Shown here in pieces: positions 10,723-20,982 of a DNA stretch of 32,960 bases. The notes below the pieces were generated by a model that searched no databases, was not told the DNA's origin, and saw only the letters and a list, made by a program, of their open reading frames with translations. Source of the DNA: Oscillospiraceae bacterium (GTDB taxonomy: Bacteria; Bacillota; Clostridia; Oscillospirales; CAG-272). The position numbers and the translations under genes are program-made. Within the stretch, counting starts at the first letter, position 1. The number at the start of each line of letters is the position of its first letter. The stretch spans positions 1 to 32,960 of the forward strand of contig SVQV01000013.1 in assembly GCA_015065175.1 (NCBI GenBank), in the 5' to 3' direction.

Positions 10723-11626
10723 CAGACTGAAAGAAGGACTGGCTAAAACAAAAAAGTCCTTTTTTGGAAAGATAGATGACTTTTTCAAAAATTTTGTAAG
10801 GATAGACGAGGATTTTTTCGAGGAGCTTGAAGAGCTTTTGATATGCGCCGATGTCGGTGTTTCTGCGACTGAGGAAATATTGGATACTCTCAGAGACAAA
10901 GTGAAGGATGAGAGACTTTCTTCTCCCGAGGAAATAAAGAAGGCGTTCATTGAAATATTGAAAAGTACCATAGGAGAGCATGAGGGCTTGCGTATAAACA
11001 CAAAGCCGTCTGTTATTCTTGTAATCGGTGTAAACGGAGTAGGAAAGACTACTTCAATAGGTAAGATAGCAAAATTCCTCAAGGATGACGGTAAAAAGGT
11101 CGTTGTTGCCGCCGCTGATACCTTCAGAGCGGCAGCCGCGGAGCAGCTTGAGGTATGGTGTAACAGAGCTGGCGTAGATATAATCAAGCAGGATGCGGGA
11201 GCAGACCCGGCGGCAGTTGTATTTGATGCCATAAACGCAGTAAAGAGCAGAAAGGGCGACGTCCTTATAGTAGATACCGCAGGCAGACTCCACAACAAGA
11301 AAAACCTTATGGATGAGCTTGCAAAAATAAAGCGTGTCATCGACAGAGAGCTTCCCGACAGCGATAAAGAAACTCTGCTTGTAATAGACGCTACCACAGG
11401 ACAGAATGCCGTAAATCAGGCTAAAGAATTTAAGGATGCCGCCAATATTACAGGCATAATTATGACAAAGTTAGACGGAACGGCAAAGGGCGGAGTTTTG
11501 ATCTCTGTCAAGCGTGAATTGAATATTCCCGTCAAGTTCATCGGTGTAGGCGAAAAGGTCGAGGATATGCGCCCCTTTGATCCCGATGAGTTCGCAATGG
11601 CACTTTTTGACAGTGAAGAGGAATAA
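10709..11626 (+). CDS. ftsY: signal recognition particle receptor FtsY
   Basis: GVNGVGKTTSIGKIA G1, DTFRAAAAEQLEVW, DTAGRLHNKKNLMDEL, TKLDGTAKGG; overlaps smc end by 14 nt. Confidence 0.98.
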   Translation: MGFFDRLKEGLAKTKKSFFGKIDDFFKNFVRIDEDFFEELEELLICADVGVSATEEILDTLRDKVKDERLSSPEEIKKAFIEILKSTIGEHEGLRINTKPSVILVIGVNGVGKTTSIGKIAKFLKDDGKKVVVAAADTFRAAAAEQLEVWCNRAGVDIIKQDAGADPAAVVFDAINAVKSRKGDVLIVDTAGRLHNKKNLMDELAKIKRVIDRELPDSDKETLLVIDATTGQNAVNQAKEFKDAANITGIIMTKLDGTAKGGVLISVKRELNIPVKFIGVGEKVEDMRPFDPDEFAMALFDSEEE

Positions 11627-11628
11627 TT

Positions 11629-12231
11629 ATGGAAGTACTTCTCGCATCTAAAAACAAAAACAAAATAGCAGAAATAAAAACGCTTCTTTCGGAGTGTGTT
11701 TCTGACATCAATGTTCTTTCTCTCGACGATATAAATTATAATGATGAGATAGAGGAAACAGGAACAACGTTCGAAGAAAATGCAAAAATCAAGGCAAAAG
11801 TCGGGGCAGATCTCGGATATATCTGCATAGCGGACGATTCGGGACTCGCAGTTGATGCGCTCGGCGGCGCGCCGGGGGTTTATTCCGCGCGTTATTCGGG
11901 ATATCACGCCGATGACGAAACGAACAACACCAAGCTTTTATCTGAGCTTCAAGGTGTTCCGGATGAAAAGAGAACTGCGCGTTACGTTTGCGTTATTGCG
12001 TGCATTTTTCCCGACGGCAAAGAAATTATTGTAAAGGATACCTGCGAGGGTAAAATACTTACCGAATACAGAGGAAACGGCGGATTTGGATACGATCCCT
12101 TGTTTTTCGTAGATAAATTCGGTAAGACCTTTGCCGAGCTTTCTATGCAGGAAAAGAATACAGAGAGTCACAGAGGTAAAGCGATGAGGAGGTTCTGCCA
12201 AGAATTTTTTCGCGTTTTGAAAGGAGAATAA
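11629..12231 (+). CDS. rdgB: XTP/dITP diphosphatase (RdgB/HAM1)
   Basis: LLASKNKNKIAEIK, ADDSGLAVDALGGAPGVYSARYSG, GNGGFGYDPLFF. Confidence 0.96.
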   Translation: MEVLLASKNKNKIAEIKTLLSECVSDINVLSLDDINYNDEIEETGTTFEENAKIKAKVGADLGYICIADDSGLAVDALGGAPGVYSARYSGYHADDETNNTKLLSELQGVPDEKRTARYVCVIACIFPDGKEIIVKDTCEGKILTEYRGNGGFGYDPLFFVDKFGKTFAELSMQEKNTESHRGKAMRRFCQEFFRVLKGE

Positions 12232-12519
12232 ATGCTTACAAGTAAACAAAGAGCTTATCTTCGTTCTCTTGCAAATTCCCTTGACCCCATATTTCAAGTT
12301 GGAAAAGGCGGGATAAGCGAGGAAATGTGCAACCAGATCGGAAACGCTTTGGAAGCAAGAGAGCTGATAAAAGCAAGAGTTCTTGACAACAGCGGCTATA
12401 CCGCAAGGGAAGCGGCAGATGTAATTGCCGAGCAGATCGGAGCTGACGTTGTTGCCGTGCTTGGACTCAAGTTCGTATTATATAAGGAATCAAAAAAACA
12501 TAAGAGGATAGAGCTTTAA
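12232..12519 (+). CDS. yhbY: CRM-domain ribosome assembly RNA-binding protein YhbY
   Basis: MLTSKQRAYLRSLANSLDPIFQVGKGGISEEM, typical CRM domain. Confidence 0.95.
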   Translation: MLTSKQRAYLRSLANSLDPIFQVGKGGISEEMCNQIGNALEARELIKARVLDNSGYTAREAADVIAEQIGADVVAVLGLKFVLYKESKKHKRIEL

Positions 12520-13142
12520 TGTCAAAAATTAAAAAGGTCGGACTTTACGGCGGTACATTTTCTCCGCCGCATATCGGTCATATTTCCGCCGCTAAAGCCT
12601 TTATAGATAAAGAAAAATTGGACGAGCTTATAATAATGCCGACATATCAGTCTCCGCACAAGGAGCTGAGCGGAAGCGTTACCCCAATGCAAAGGCTTGA
12701 AATGTGCAGGCTTTCCTTTTCGGATATAGACGGCGTTTCTGTCAGTGACAGAGAAATCTCAAGAAAAGGCAAGAGCTATACTTATTTGACTTTATCCGAA
12801 ATGATGAGCGAAAGAAGTGACATAAGACCCATCTTCCTTTGCGGCACCGATATGATACTGACCTTTGATAAGTGGTATCGCTTTGAGGATATATTCAAAA
12901 TGGCGGATATCGTTTATATACGTCGGGAAAGCGACGAGCTTATCACAGAAGAGTTAAAAGCGAAAACACAGGAATATATAAGTAAATATAATGCAGTCGT
13001 GAGAGAGCTTAAGACCGAGCCTATAAACATTTCTTCTACCGAATTGCGTGAGATGATAAGCAAAAACGAGGACACTTCGCCATACTTAACCAAAGAAACA
13101 GAGGAATATATTAAAAAATGGAACATTTATCAGACGAAATGA
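12519..13142 (+). CDS. nadD: nicotinate-nucleotide adenylyltransferase
   Basis: GLYGGTFSPPHIGHISAA nucleotidyltransferase HxGH motif, ISSTELREMI. Confidence 0.96.
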   Translation: MSKIKKVGLYGGTFSPPHIGHISAAKAFIDKEKLDELIIMPTYQSPHKELSGSVTPMQRLEMCRLSFSDIDGVSVSDREISRKGKSYTYLTLSEMMSERSDIRPIFLCGTDMILTFDKWYRFEDIFKMADIVYIRRESDELITEELKAKTQEYISKYNAVVRELKTEPINISSTELREMISKNEDTSPYLTKETEEYIKKWNIYQTK

Positions 13143-13771
13143 AAAGCTCTGTTTTGGAGAGGATAACTGAATTTTTAAAGGGCGAAATGAGTGAGAACAG
13201 ATTTTCTCATACGTTAGGCGTCAAGGATGAGATAACCCGTATGGGAGAAATATATTTGCAGGACGAAATATTTGAATTGCAAATAGCCGCTCTTTTGCAC
13301 GATATTACAAAAGAATATTCTGTAAAAAAACAGTTGCAATTATGTGAAAGGTATGGTATAATGTTAGATAATGGTGATTTGCGATCTCCGCAGGTCATCC
13401 ATTCGCTTACAGGCGCATATGTAGCCTATGAAAAATTTCCCGAGCTTGTAACACCGAAAATAGCGGGCGCTATTTATAAGCACACTCTCGCTTCGGAAGA
13501 TATGTCGCTCTTTGACAAGCTTCTTTTCGTTTCCGACTTTACGGAAAGCGGAAGGACAAACGATTTTTGCGTAAATGTGAGAAATAAATTTTGGCAGAAT
13601 ATCAGCAAGTGCGCAAGCTATGAAGAAAAAGTACATTTGCTTGATGAAATTATCATCTTTTCTTTGGACAGTACTATTTCCAAGCTTTTGAAGTCAAACT
13701 CGCTTATCTCTCTCCGCACAGTTAAGGCGCGCAATAAAATATTGGAAACCTTTTCTTCTGACACCGAGTAA
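13118..13771 (+). CDS. yqeK: YqeK HD-domain hydrolase (Ap4A hydrolase family)
   Basis: HTLGVKDEITRM, LLHDITKEY HD motif, nadD neighbour. Confidence 0.93.
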   Translation: MEHLSDEMKSSVLERITEFLKGEMSENRFSHTLGVKDEITRMGEIYLQDEIFELQIAALLHDITKEYSVKKQLQLCERYGIMLDNGDLRSPQVIHSLTGAYVAYEKFPELVTPKIAGAIYKHTLASEDMSLFDKLLFVSDFTESGRTNDFCVNVRNKFWQNISKCASYEEKVHLLDEIIIFSLDSTISKLLKSNSLISLRTVKARNKILETFSSDTE

Positions 13772-13827
13772 GTATTTTATTTGTTTTTGAGACAAACTAA
13801 AATTATATTTTAATTTTGGAGTGTCTT

Positions 13828-14853
13828 ATGAAAAAATACTTTATTGCTTTATCTTTGATTGCCGTATCTCTTTTTGGAGTTCTCGCAATGCTCGACTTTC
13901 CTTCCTCTCATCCTGACAGCAGGACTGTAAATATAGACGAGGACGGTACTGTTACCTTTTTGTGTGCAGGTTTTGATTATGTCGGAAGCAATACAGATTC
14001 TTTGATTTTAGTTTCCGCCAATACAAAGGAGAAAAGCTTGAAATTCCTTCAGATCCCGAGAGACACTTTCATCTCGGGCGAGACTTCAAACGGAAAAATC
14101 AACAACCTTTATTCTTCCTATTATCAGGAAATAGGAAATCATAACTCGGCAATGCAGCGGCTGAAAAATACGGTTTCGGGAATTTTCGCTTTGCCCGTTG
14201 ACTATTATTTTTCCTTGAATCTGGATACTCTTTCAAATGCCGTCGATAAAATGGGCGGAGTGGAAATAGATGTTCCTTACGATATGAAGTATCTCGATGC
14301 GGAACAGAATCTTGATATAAGTATCAAAAAAGGAAAGCAGGTCTTAAACGGTAAAAAGGCGCTTGATTTTGTAAGATACCGTGTAGGGTATGTTGAGGGC
14401 GATATCGGACGTGTTGATGCGCAGAAGATCTTTCTTTCAGCTCTTTTGAATACAGCGAAGGAAAAGCTGAGCATACCGACCGCTGTATCGATTATAAGAG
14501 ATTGCCTTTCAAACGGTTCGACGGATATGTCAAATGAGTTTTTACTTTCATTTGCCGTAAAAATGCTTGGAGATGCCTCGCAGTATGAGATTTACTATAT
14601 GACTCTGCCGGGAGAAGCGGCAAAAGATACGGAAAACGGACTTTCTTATTATGCTGTAAACCGAGCTTCTGCTATAGATATGCTTTCTGCACAGGGATTT
14701 GACGGATTTGAAAAAATCAGATTTGATGCGCAATACCGTTTACTGAAAAAGAACAGCTTGACCTTTTCAAATATATACTATGCACCGAAGCTTGATTATT
14801 CGGTGTATACCGATGAAGATATCAAAAATTTAAATATAAATATAAAATCATAA
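13828..14853 (+). CDS. LytR-CpsA-Psr (LCP) family protein
   Basis: N-terminal TM, DSLILVSANTKEKSLKFLQIPRDTFI, DYYFSLNLDTLSNAVDKMGGVEIDVP, ALDFVRYR. Start at ATG 13828 after GGAG. Confidence 0.93.
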   Translation: MKKYFIALSLIAVSLFGVLAMLDFPSSHPDSRTVNIDEDGTVTFLCAGFDYVGSNTDSLILVSANTKEKSLKFLQIPRDTFISGETSNGKINNLYSSYYQEIGNHNSAMQRLKNTVSGIFALPVDYYFSLNLDTLSNAVDKMGGVEIDVPYDMKYLDAEQNLDISIKKGKQVLNGKKALDFVRYRVGYVEGDIGRVDAQKIFLSALLNTAKEKLSIPTAVSIIRDCLSNGSTDMSNEFLLSFAVKMLGDASQYEIYYMTLPGEAAKDTENGLSYYAVNRASAIDMLSAQGFDGFEKIRFDAQYRLLKKNSLTFSNIYYAPKLDYSVYTDEDIKNLNINIKS

Positions 14854-14870
14854 TTTGGAGATGCATTACC

Positions 14871-15275
14871 ATGATTGAAGCAGAAAACAAGACATCTGCA
14901 ACAGAGCAGCCTAAAGCGGCGGCGCTTTCTGCCGTGAAGGCGCTTTACTTAAAGCAAGCAGGCGATATAATGATGTATAATGTGGTGGACAATACCGTTA
15001 TAGCGGATTATTACGTAATCTGTTCAGCGCGTTCCTCTACACATATAAAAGCCTTGGCAGATGAGGTCTGTTACAGACTCGAATTGGAAGGCGTTAAAGA
15101 ATTGCGCGTTGAAGGACGAGACGGCGGCACTTGGGTGCTGGTAGACTTCGGAAGCGTGATAGTTCATATCTTTTCGAAGGATGCCCGCGAGTTCTATAAG
15201 CTTGAAAGACTCCTTAATGAAGAGACAAAGGAAGACCTGTCCGAATTTTTGAAAAATCTGGACGAAAACAACTGA
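14871..15275 (+). CDS. rsfS: ribosome silencing factor RsfS
   Basis: DYYVICSARSSTHIKALADEV, GRDGGTWVLVDFGSVIVHIF; located after yqeK/LCP. Confidence 0.95.
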   Translation: MIEAENKTSATEQPKAAALSAVKALYLKQAGDIMMYNVVDNTVIADYYVICSARSSTHIKALADEVCYRLELEGVKELRVEGRDGGTWVLVDFGSVIVHIFSKDAREFYKLERLLNEETKEDLSEFLKNLDENN

Positions 15276-15313
15276 TTATAATTTAAATAATTCATAATAG
15301 AGAAGGCAGAAAA

Positions 15314-17716
15314 ATGAAGTACGATTTTAAGACTATTGAACCAAAATGGCAAAAAAAGTGGGACGACGCAAAGGCATTTGAGGCAAAGAATGATTATACC
15401 TTGCCTAAATATTTTGCGCTCGTTGAATTTCCTTATCCTTCGGGACAGGGACTTCATGTAGGACATCCCCGTCCTTACACCGCTTTGGACATTATTTCCA
15501 GAAAAAAGAGAATGACAGGATATAATGTTCTTTTCCCTATGGGATGGGACGCTTTCGGATTGCCGACCGAAAACTATGCGATAAAGAACAAAATTCATCC
15601 CAAAATTGTTACAGAGAACAACATCAAGAGATTTAAGTCTCAGCTTAAGGCTCTCGGTCTTTCTTTTGACTGGAGCAGAGAGATAAATACCACTGACCCC
15701 GATTATTATAAGTGGACACAGTGGATATTCCTTCAGCTCTTTAAGCAGGGACTTGCTTATAAGAAGGAAATGTCTGTTAACTTCTGTACATCCTGTAAGG
15801 TAGTATTGGCGAACGAGGAGGTTGTCGGAGGTGTGTGCGAGCGTTGCGGAAGCGACGTAATACACAAGGTAAAGGAGCAGTGGATGCTCAAGATAACCGA
15901 GTATGCCGAGAAGCTCATTTCGGGACTTAACGGACTCGACTTCATCGAGCGTGTCAAGACTCAGCAGATCAACTGGATCGGACGTTCTACAGGTGCGGAG
16001 GTAGACTTCCGCACAAATACCGACGATGTTATAAAGGTATATACCACAAGACCGGATACATTGTTCGGCGCTACTTATATGGTTATCGCTCCCGAGTATG
16101 AAATGATAGAAAAATGGAAGGACAAGCTCGTAAATTACGATGAGATTGTCGCTTACAGGGAAGAAGCATCCAAGAAGTCCGACTTCGAGCGTACAGAGCT
16201 TGTAAAGGATAAGACGGGTGTTCGTTTGGACGGTGTATCCGCTATAAATCCCTTGAACGGAAACTCTATACCCGTATTTGTATCCGACTACGTACTTGCA
16301 AGCTACGGTACAGGTGCTATCATGGCGGTTCCCGCACACGATACACGTGACTGGGATTTTGCTAAAGCATTTGATCTTCCTATTGTCGAGGTCGTTGCGG
16401 GCGGAGATGTTCAGAAGGAAGCATTTACCGACGTTGAAACGGGAATTATGGTAAACTCCGGCTTCTTGAACGGGCTTGAGGTTGCTGAAGCAAAGAAAAA
16501 GATAATCGAATATCTTGATGAACATAAAATAGGAACACCCAAAGTAAACTATAAGCTTCGTGACTGGGTATTCTCAAGACAGCGTTATTGGGGCGAGCCC
16601 ATTCCGATAGTAAACTGCGATGATTGCGGATGCGTAGCTATTCCCGAGGAAGAATTGCCCTTGAGACTTCCCGATGTTGAAAGCTATGAGCCTACAGAGA
16701 CAGGTGAGTCTCCGCTTTCTCTCATTACCGATTGGGTAAACTGCAAGTGTCCCAAGTGCGGCAAGGCTGCCAAGAGAGAGACAGATACAATGCCTCAGTG
16801 GGCAGGTTCTTCATGGTACTTCCTCCGTTATTGCGATCCTCACAACAACGATGCGCTCGCATCCAAGGAGGCTCTTGATTATTGGATGCCTGTTGACTGG
16901 TATAACGGCGGTATGGAGCATACAACCTTGCATCTGCTTTATTCACGCTTCTGGTCCAAGTTCCTCTACGATATCAAAACAGTACCATGTCCCGAGCCTT
17001 ATCTCAAGCGTACCTCTCACGGTATGATCCTCGGTGAAAACGGCGAGAAGATGTCCAAGTCGAGAGGAAACGTTGTAAATCCCGATGATATCGTAAACGA
17101 ATACGGCGCAGATACAATGCGTCTATATGAGATGTTTATAGGAGACTTTGAAAAGTCTGCTCCTTGGAATCCTCAGAGCATTAAGGGCTGTAAGAGATTC
17201 CTTGACAGAGTTGCGGGACTCCTTGACATCGTTAAGGACGGCGATATAACCGACGCACTTGACAAACCCTTGAATAAGCTGATAAAGAAGGTCGGCGAGG
17301 ATATTGACGATATGAAGTTCAATACTGCTATTGCGGCATTGATGACATTCATAAATACCGTATATGATAACGGAAGTATCACTAAAGCCGAGCTTGGTAT
17401 ATTCTGTCGCTTGCTTTCTCCCTTTGCGCCTCACTTGGCAGAAGAGGTTTGGAGCGAAATTGGAAATACAACCCTGGTTTCTATAGAGAAGTGGCCTGAA
17501 TATGACGAGAAGAAGATAGTAGACGATACTATTGAGATCGCTATGCAGCTTAACGGCAAATTCAGAGGAACTGTCACTGTAGAAAGTGAAATATCCAAGG
17601 ACGAGCTTCTTGCGAAGGTTAAAGCAGACGAGAGAATTGCTCCCGCAATAGACGGAAAAACTATCGTAAAAGAGATAGTAGTTCCCAAAAAGCTTGTAAA
17701 TATTGTTGTTAAATAA
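15314..17716 (+). CDS. leuS: leucyl-tRNA synthetase
   Basis: [21 protein letters not shown] (HIGH-type), [14 protein letters not shown] (KMSKS), editing domain [14 protein letters not shown]. Confidence 0.98.
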   Translation: MKYDFKTIEPKWQKKWDDAKAFEAKNDYTLPKYFALVEFPYPSGQGLHVGHPRPYTALDIISRKKRMTGYNVLFPMGWDAFGLPTENYAIKNKIHPKIVTENNIKRFKSQLKALGLSFDWSREINTTDPDYYKWTQWIFLQLFKQGLAYKKEMSVNFCTSCKVVLANEEVVGGVCERCGSDVIHKVKEQWMLKITEYAEKLISGLNGLDFIERVKTQQINWIGRSTGAEVDFRTNTDDVIKVYTTRPDTLFGATYMVIAPEYEMIEKWKDKLVNYDEIVAYREEASKKSDFERTELVKDKTGVRLDGVSAINPLNGNSIPVFVSDYVLASYGTGAIMAVPAHDTRDWDFAKAFDLPIVEVVAGGDVQKEAFTDVETGIMVNSGFLNGLEVAEAKKKIIEYLDEHKIGTPKVNYKLRDWVFSRQRYWGEPIPIVNCDDCGCVAIPEEELPLRLPDVESYEPTETGESPLSLITDWVNCKCPKCGKAAKRETDTMPQWAGSSWYFLRYCDPHNNDALASKEALDYWMPVDWYNGGMEHTTLHLLYSRFWSKFLYDIKTVPCPEPYLKRTSHGMILGENGEKMSKSRGNVVNPDDIVNEYGADTMRLYEMFIGDFEKSAPWNPQSIKGCKRFLDRVAGLLDIVKDGDITDALDKPLNKLIKKVGEDIDDMKFNTAIAALMTFINTVYDNGSITKAELGIFCRLLSPFAPHLAEEVWSEIGNTTLVSIEKWPEYDEKKIVDDTIEIAMQLNGKFRGTVTVESEISKDELLAKVKADERIAPAIDGKTIVKEIVVPKKLVNIVVK

Positions 17717-17754
17717 AAATTCAAAAAAATATTTTAAAAAATGTCAATTTCTTC

Positions 17755-17783
17755 TTGACATTTAATAAATAATGTTGTATAAT
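17755..17783 (+). promoter_or_regulatory. sigma-A-type promoter of rplU-prp-rpmA
   Basis: TTGACA (17755-17760), 17-bp spacer, TATAAT (17778-17783): perfect consensus. Confidence 0.93.
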
Positions 17784-17787
17784 ATTA

Positions 17788-17850
17788 CGACGCATATGTG
17801 TAGGCTTCAAAAAGTCGGTTATCCGCGCCTACAGTAGCGATTTTTTATGG
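17788..17850 (+). ncRNA. ribosomal protein L21 leader
   Basis: Immediately downstream of promoter and upstream of rplU; 7-bp perfect stem TGTAGGC(17799-17805)/GCCTACA(17827-17833) plus outer CGC/GCG pairing; matches the expected place and form of the Firmicutes L21 leader. Confidence 0.75.
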
Positions 17851-17866
17851 AAGAGAGGTGCTTTTC

Positions 17867-18178
17867 GTGTTTGCAGTTATTGAAACAGGTGGAAAGCAGT
17901 ACAAAGTTAACGAAGGCGATGTTATCTACGTAGAGAAACTCGATGTAGCTGACGGTGAAACAATTACTTTTGATAAAGTACTTGCTGTTTCCAACGGTGA
18001 TAAGTTCTCTGTAGGTGCTCCGTATGTAGAGGGTGCTTCTGTCGTTGCTAATGTTATCGAGACAGGCAAGGGCAAGAAATTGTACGTTTTCAAATACAAG
18101 CCTAAGAAGAACGAAAAGAAGAAGATAGGACACAGACAGTTCTATACTAAGCTTCAGATTAATAAAATCGAAGGTTAA
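17867..18178 (+). CDS. rplU: 50S ribosomal protein L21
   Basis: [28 protein letters not shown] start at 17867 spaced behind AGAGAGG (the listed 17858 GTG overlaps the RBS). Confidence 0.97.
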   Translation: MFAVIETGGKQYKVNEGDVIYVEKLDVADGETITFDKVLAVSNGDKFSVGAPYVEGASVVANVIETGKGKKLYVFKYKPKKNEKKKIGHRQFYTKLQINKIEG

Positions 18179-18180
18179 TC

Positions 18181-18540
18181 ATGACGAAAATCGTATTTTA
18201 TAAGACGAACGATGTTTTTTACGGTTTTGAAGAGCAGGGACATACAGGCTATGGCGAATCGGGCGACGATGTTTTGTGCGCGGCGCTTTCGTCAATGACT
18301 ATGTTGATACTTAATGCGATCGAGGTGGCTTATGCTTCCGATGTCGAGTATACTATCGATGAGAAAACTACCGACATAAAGGTTATTGCAAAAGGCGCGC
18401 TTTCAAAATTTGAAAAAGACGACAAGAAACGCTATGCTGTTTCAGGTCTTATAATGGCTTATTACTATCAGCTCAACGACTTAGTGGAAGAGTATTACGA
18501 TTACCTTTCAGTAGATGTCGAAGAGAGACCGATAGATTGA
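18181..18540 (+). CDS. prp: ribosomal-processing cysteine protease Prp
   Basis: EEQGHTGYGESGDDVLCAALSSMT: conserved H and C active-site context; lies between rplU and rpmA. Confidence 0.95.
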   Translation: MTKIVFYKTNDVFYGFEEQGHTGYGESGDDVLCAALSSMTMLILNAIEVAYASDVEYTIDEKTTDIKVIAKGALSKFEKDDKKRYAVSGLIMAYYYQLNDLVEEYYDYLSVDVEERPID

Positions 18541-18596
18541 TAAGCGGTCACCCATTTCGGTTTGTCCGAAATACTTAATAATTCGGAGGTGTTAAA

Positions 18597-18875
18597 ATGT
18601 TAAAACTCAGTTTACAGTTTTTCGCTCATAAAAAAGGTGTTGGTTCCACCAAGAACGGCCGTGATAGCGAATCCAAGCGTCTCGGCGTAAAGAAGGCAGA
18701 CGGTCAGAATGTTTTGGCTGGTAATATCATCGTAAGACAGCGCGGAACTAAGATCGCTCCCGGAGCGAATGTAGGACATGGCTCTGATGATACCTTGTTT
18801 GCTTTGATAGACGGCAAGGTTAAGTTCGAGTATGCTACAAAAGATAAGAAGCGTGTAAGCGTATACGCTGACTAA
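18597..18875 (+). CDS. rpmA: 50S ribosomal protein L27 with cleavable N-terminal extension
   Basis: [37 protein letters not shown] Prp-type cleavage motif. Confidence 0.98.
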   Translation: MLKLSLQFFAHKKGVGSTKNGRDSESKRLGVKKADGQNVLAGNIIVRQRGTKIAPGANVGHGSDDTLFALIDGKVKFEYATKDKKRVSVYAD

Positions 18876-18883
18876 TCATGTAC

Positions 18884-18912
18884 AAAAAAGAGTAGATTTT
18901 CTGCTCTTTTTT
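18884..18912 (+). terminator. Rho-independent terminator of rpmA
   Basis: AAAAAAGAGTAGATTTTCTGCTCTTTTTT: long stem with one T-G pair, TTT loop, U-tract. Confidence 0.85.
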
Positions 18913-18940
18913 GTTATCTATATCAAAAAAGGAGAATATT

Positions 18941-19957
18941 ATGTCAATATTAGTTACAGGCGGAACAGGCTTTATCGGTTCACATACCGTTATCCAGCTT
19001 TTGGAGAGCGGCAACGATGTTGTTATTGTAGACAATCTTTCTAACAGTAAAATTTGCGTTCTCGACAGAATTAAGCAGATATGCGGAAAAAGACCTGAAT
19101 TTCACAAGGTAGATCTTTTGGACTACGATGCGCTTGAGGCGGTTTTCAAGTCGCATCCTGAAATAGATTCGGTTATCCATTTTGCCGGTTTGAAGTCGGT
19201 CGGTGAATCTGTAACCTTGCCCTTGCTCTATTATCATAACAATCTGACAGGAACCTTTAATCTTTGCAACTTGATGATTAAGTATAACGTCAACAGAATA
19301 GTATTCAGCTCATCAGCTACTGTTTACGGTATTCCCGAGTCGGTTCCGATAAGCGAGGATTTTCCCCTTTCCACAACTAATCCTTACGGTGAAACCAAGC
19401 TTATGATAGAGAGAATTCTCAAGGACTTGACAGTCCCCAATCCTAAGCTCAGCGTTTCTATACTCAGATATTTCAATCCTATAGGCGCGCATGAGAGCGG
19501 GCTTATCGGTGAAGATCCCAAGGGAATTCCGAACAATCTCCTTCCTTATATTTCAAAGGTCGCATTCGGTAAGCTGGATTGCCTCAAGGTTTTCGGAAAC
19601 GATTATCCTACCGTTGACGGAACAGGCGTTCGTGATTTTATTCACGTAGTCGATCTGGCGAATGCTCACTTGAAAGCGCTTGAAAGAACGAAAGCCGTTA
19701 CAGGTATAGAATATTTCAATATAGGAACAGGAAACGGCTATTCCGTTCTTCAGACTGTCAAGGCGTTCGAGAAGGCTTCGGGCTGCACGGTTAAGTATGA
19801 ATTCGCACCCAGAAGACCCGGCGACGTTGCCGAATGTTATGCCGATCCCACCAAGGCATATGAGGTCCTCGGTTGGAAAGCACAGTATGGCATAGAAAAG
19901 ATGTGCGAGGACGCCGCAAGATGGCAGAAAAACAACCCCGACGGTTATCCCGACTGA
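18941..19957 (+). CDS. galE: UDP-glucose 4-epimerase
   Basis: MSILVTGGTGFIGSHTVIQLLESG, SSSATVYGIPESVPISED, NPYGETKLMIE (YxxxK), GTGVRDFIHVVDLA; start after AAAGGAG. Confidence 0.97.
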   Translation: MSILVTGGTGFIGSHTVIQLLESGNDVVIVDNLSNSKICVLDRIKQICGKRPEFHKVDLLDYDALEAVFKSHPEIDSVIHFAGLKSVGESVTLPLLYYHNNLTGTFNLCNLMIKYNVNRIVFSSSATVYGIPESVPISEDFPLSTTNPYGETKLMIERILKDLTVPNPKLSVSILRYFNPIGAHESGLIGEDPKGIPNNLLPYISKVAFGKLDCLKVFGNDYPTVDGTGVRDFIHVVDLANAHLKALERTKAVTGIEYFNIGTGNGYSVLQTVKAFEKASGCTVKYEFAPRRPGDVAECYADPTKAYEVLGWKAQYGIEKMCEDAARWQKNNPDGYPD

Positions 19958-19970
19958 TAGATTATATAAA

Positions 19971-20006
19971 AGAAAAAACTTCCGTTTTGTTACGGAAGTT
20001 TTTTCT
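19971..20006. terminator. Bidirectional terminator between galE and the Nudix gene
   Basis: AGAAAAAACTTCCGT-TTTGTT-ACGGAAGTTTTTTCT, 15-bp perfect stem with A/T tracts on both sides. Confidence 0.92.
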
Positions 20007-20476
20007 TATAGCTCCATTTTTTTGCCATTCAGAACGGCTTCTGCCAAATGCTCACCCTCATATCTTAATTTAAGTGAGAAAAACGGACGGTTTTCGTTCA
20101 GAAGCTCAAAAAATATCTTATCTCCCTCCCATATGGGAAGAGAAGAAACCTTGCTTTTCTCTATCCAGACAGGCTCTCCTTCGTCACATGGGGAAAGCTC
20201 GCCCGAAAACTCATTTGCGGTGAATAAGTGCATATATTCTGTCGGATATCTGTCCGAAACAAATGTGACTATTCCTCTGTAGGAATAAGACAACAGCGTT
20301 ATCCCGACTTCTTCCTTCACTTCACGGAGCAGGCAGTCCTCAGGAGATTCTCCGCCTTCGAATTTTCCTCCGATTCCAACCCACTTATCCTTGTTCACGT
20401 CATTGATCTTTTTTGTTCTGTGAAGCATAAGATATGAGCCGTCTTTTTCAATGTAACATAAAGTAGTGTTTAACAT
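20006..20476 (-). CDS. Nudix hydrolase (8-oxo-dGTP diphosphatase-like)
   Basis: Nudix box GGKFEGGESPEDCLLREVKEEVGI; ATG start MLNTTLCYIEKDG at 20476 preferred to TTG start 20518. Confidence 0.92.
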   Translation of the reverse strand: MLNTTLCYIEKDGSYLMLHRTKKINDVNKDKWVGIGGKFEGGESPEDCLLREVKEEVGITLLSYSYRGIVTFVSDRYPTEYMHLFTANEFSGELSPCDEGEPVWIEKSKVSSLPIWEGDKIFFELLNENRPFFSLKLRYEGEHLAEAVLNGKKMEL

Positions 20477-20483
20477 ATAATAA

Positions 20484-20975
20484 TCATTTCTTAAAGATAT
20501 AATTTTTATGTTTTTCAAGTACGAAAAACAAAATCATTCCCAATATTCCGCCCGACACTGTTTCTCCCAAAAATACAGATATCAAATGTATATAGTATGC
20601 TTCTTTTAGTCCGTATACATATATGAGTATAAAAGGAATGATGACCGAGTTGGAAATAATGTTCGGTATAGGTGCGAGCCATTTGCTCCTGTTTTTTAAT
20701 ATCGAAGCGGCTATAGCGCCGATAAGAGTAGCGACACTTCCGAAAACTATGTCCCAGACGGCGCATCCTGTAAGCAGGTTTGAAAGTATGCAGCCGACAA
20801 ATAACCCGGGAATAGCCGCAGGGGTAAAATAGGGAAGAACAGTAAGAGCTTCCGAAAGCCTTACTTGAATTGCGCCGCTTGCCAACCCGAACATATGTGA
20901 AACATAAGTCAGTACGACATATAAAGCGGCAATCATTGCGCCTGTCGTCAAGCTTCTGATTTTTTTTGAGTGCAT
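20484..20975 (-). CDS. queT: QueT family transporter (predicted ECF S component for queuosine precursor)
   Basis: MHSKKIRSLTTGAMIAALYVVLTYVSHMFGLASGAIQVRLSEALTVLPYFTPAAIPGLFVGC; preceded by preQ1-I aptamer. Confidence 0.9.
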   Translation of the reverse strand: MHSKKIRSLTTGAMIAALYVVLTYVSHMFGLASGAIQVRLSEALTVLPYFTPAAIPGLFVGCILSNLLTGCAVWDIVFGSVATLIGAIAASILKNRSKWLAPIPNIISNSVIIPFILIYVYGLKEAYYIHLISVFLGETVSGGILGMILFFVLEKHKNYIFKK

Positions 20976-20982
20976 AAAAAGT

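Noticed and set aside
10069-11397. 442-aa minus-strand ORF antisense to smc/ftsY
   Set aside because: Lies opposite two well-supported genes; Ser-rich, low-quality composition typical of shadow ORFs; no recognisable domain.
15276-15313. Possible T-box leader before leuS
   Set aside because: Only 38 nt between rsfS and leuS; no T-box motif, specifier hairpin or terminator.
15194-16525. 443-aa minus-strand ORF antisense to leuS
   Set aside because: Antisense shadow of a clear leuS with no domain signal.
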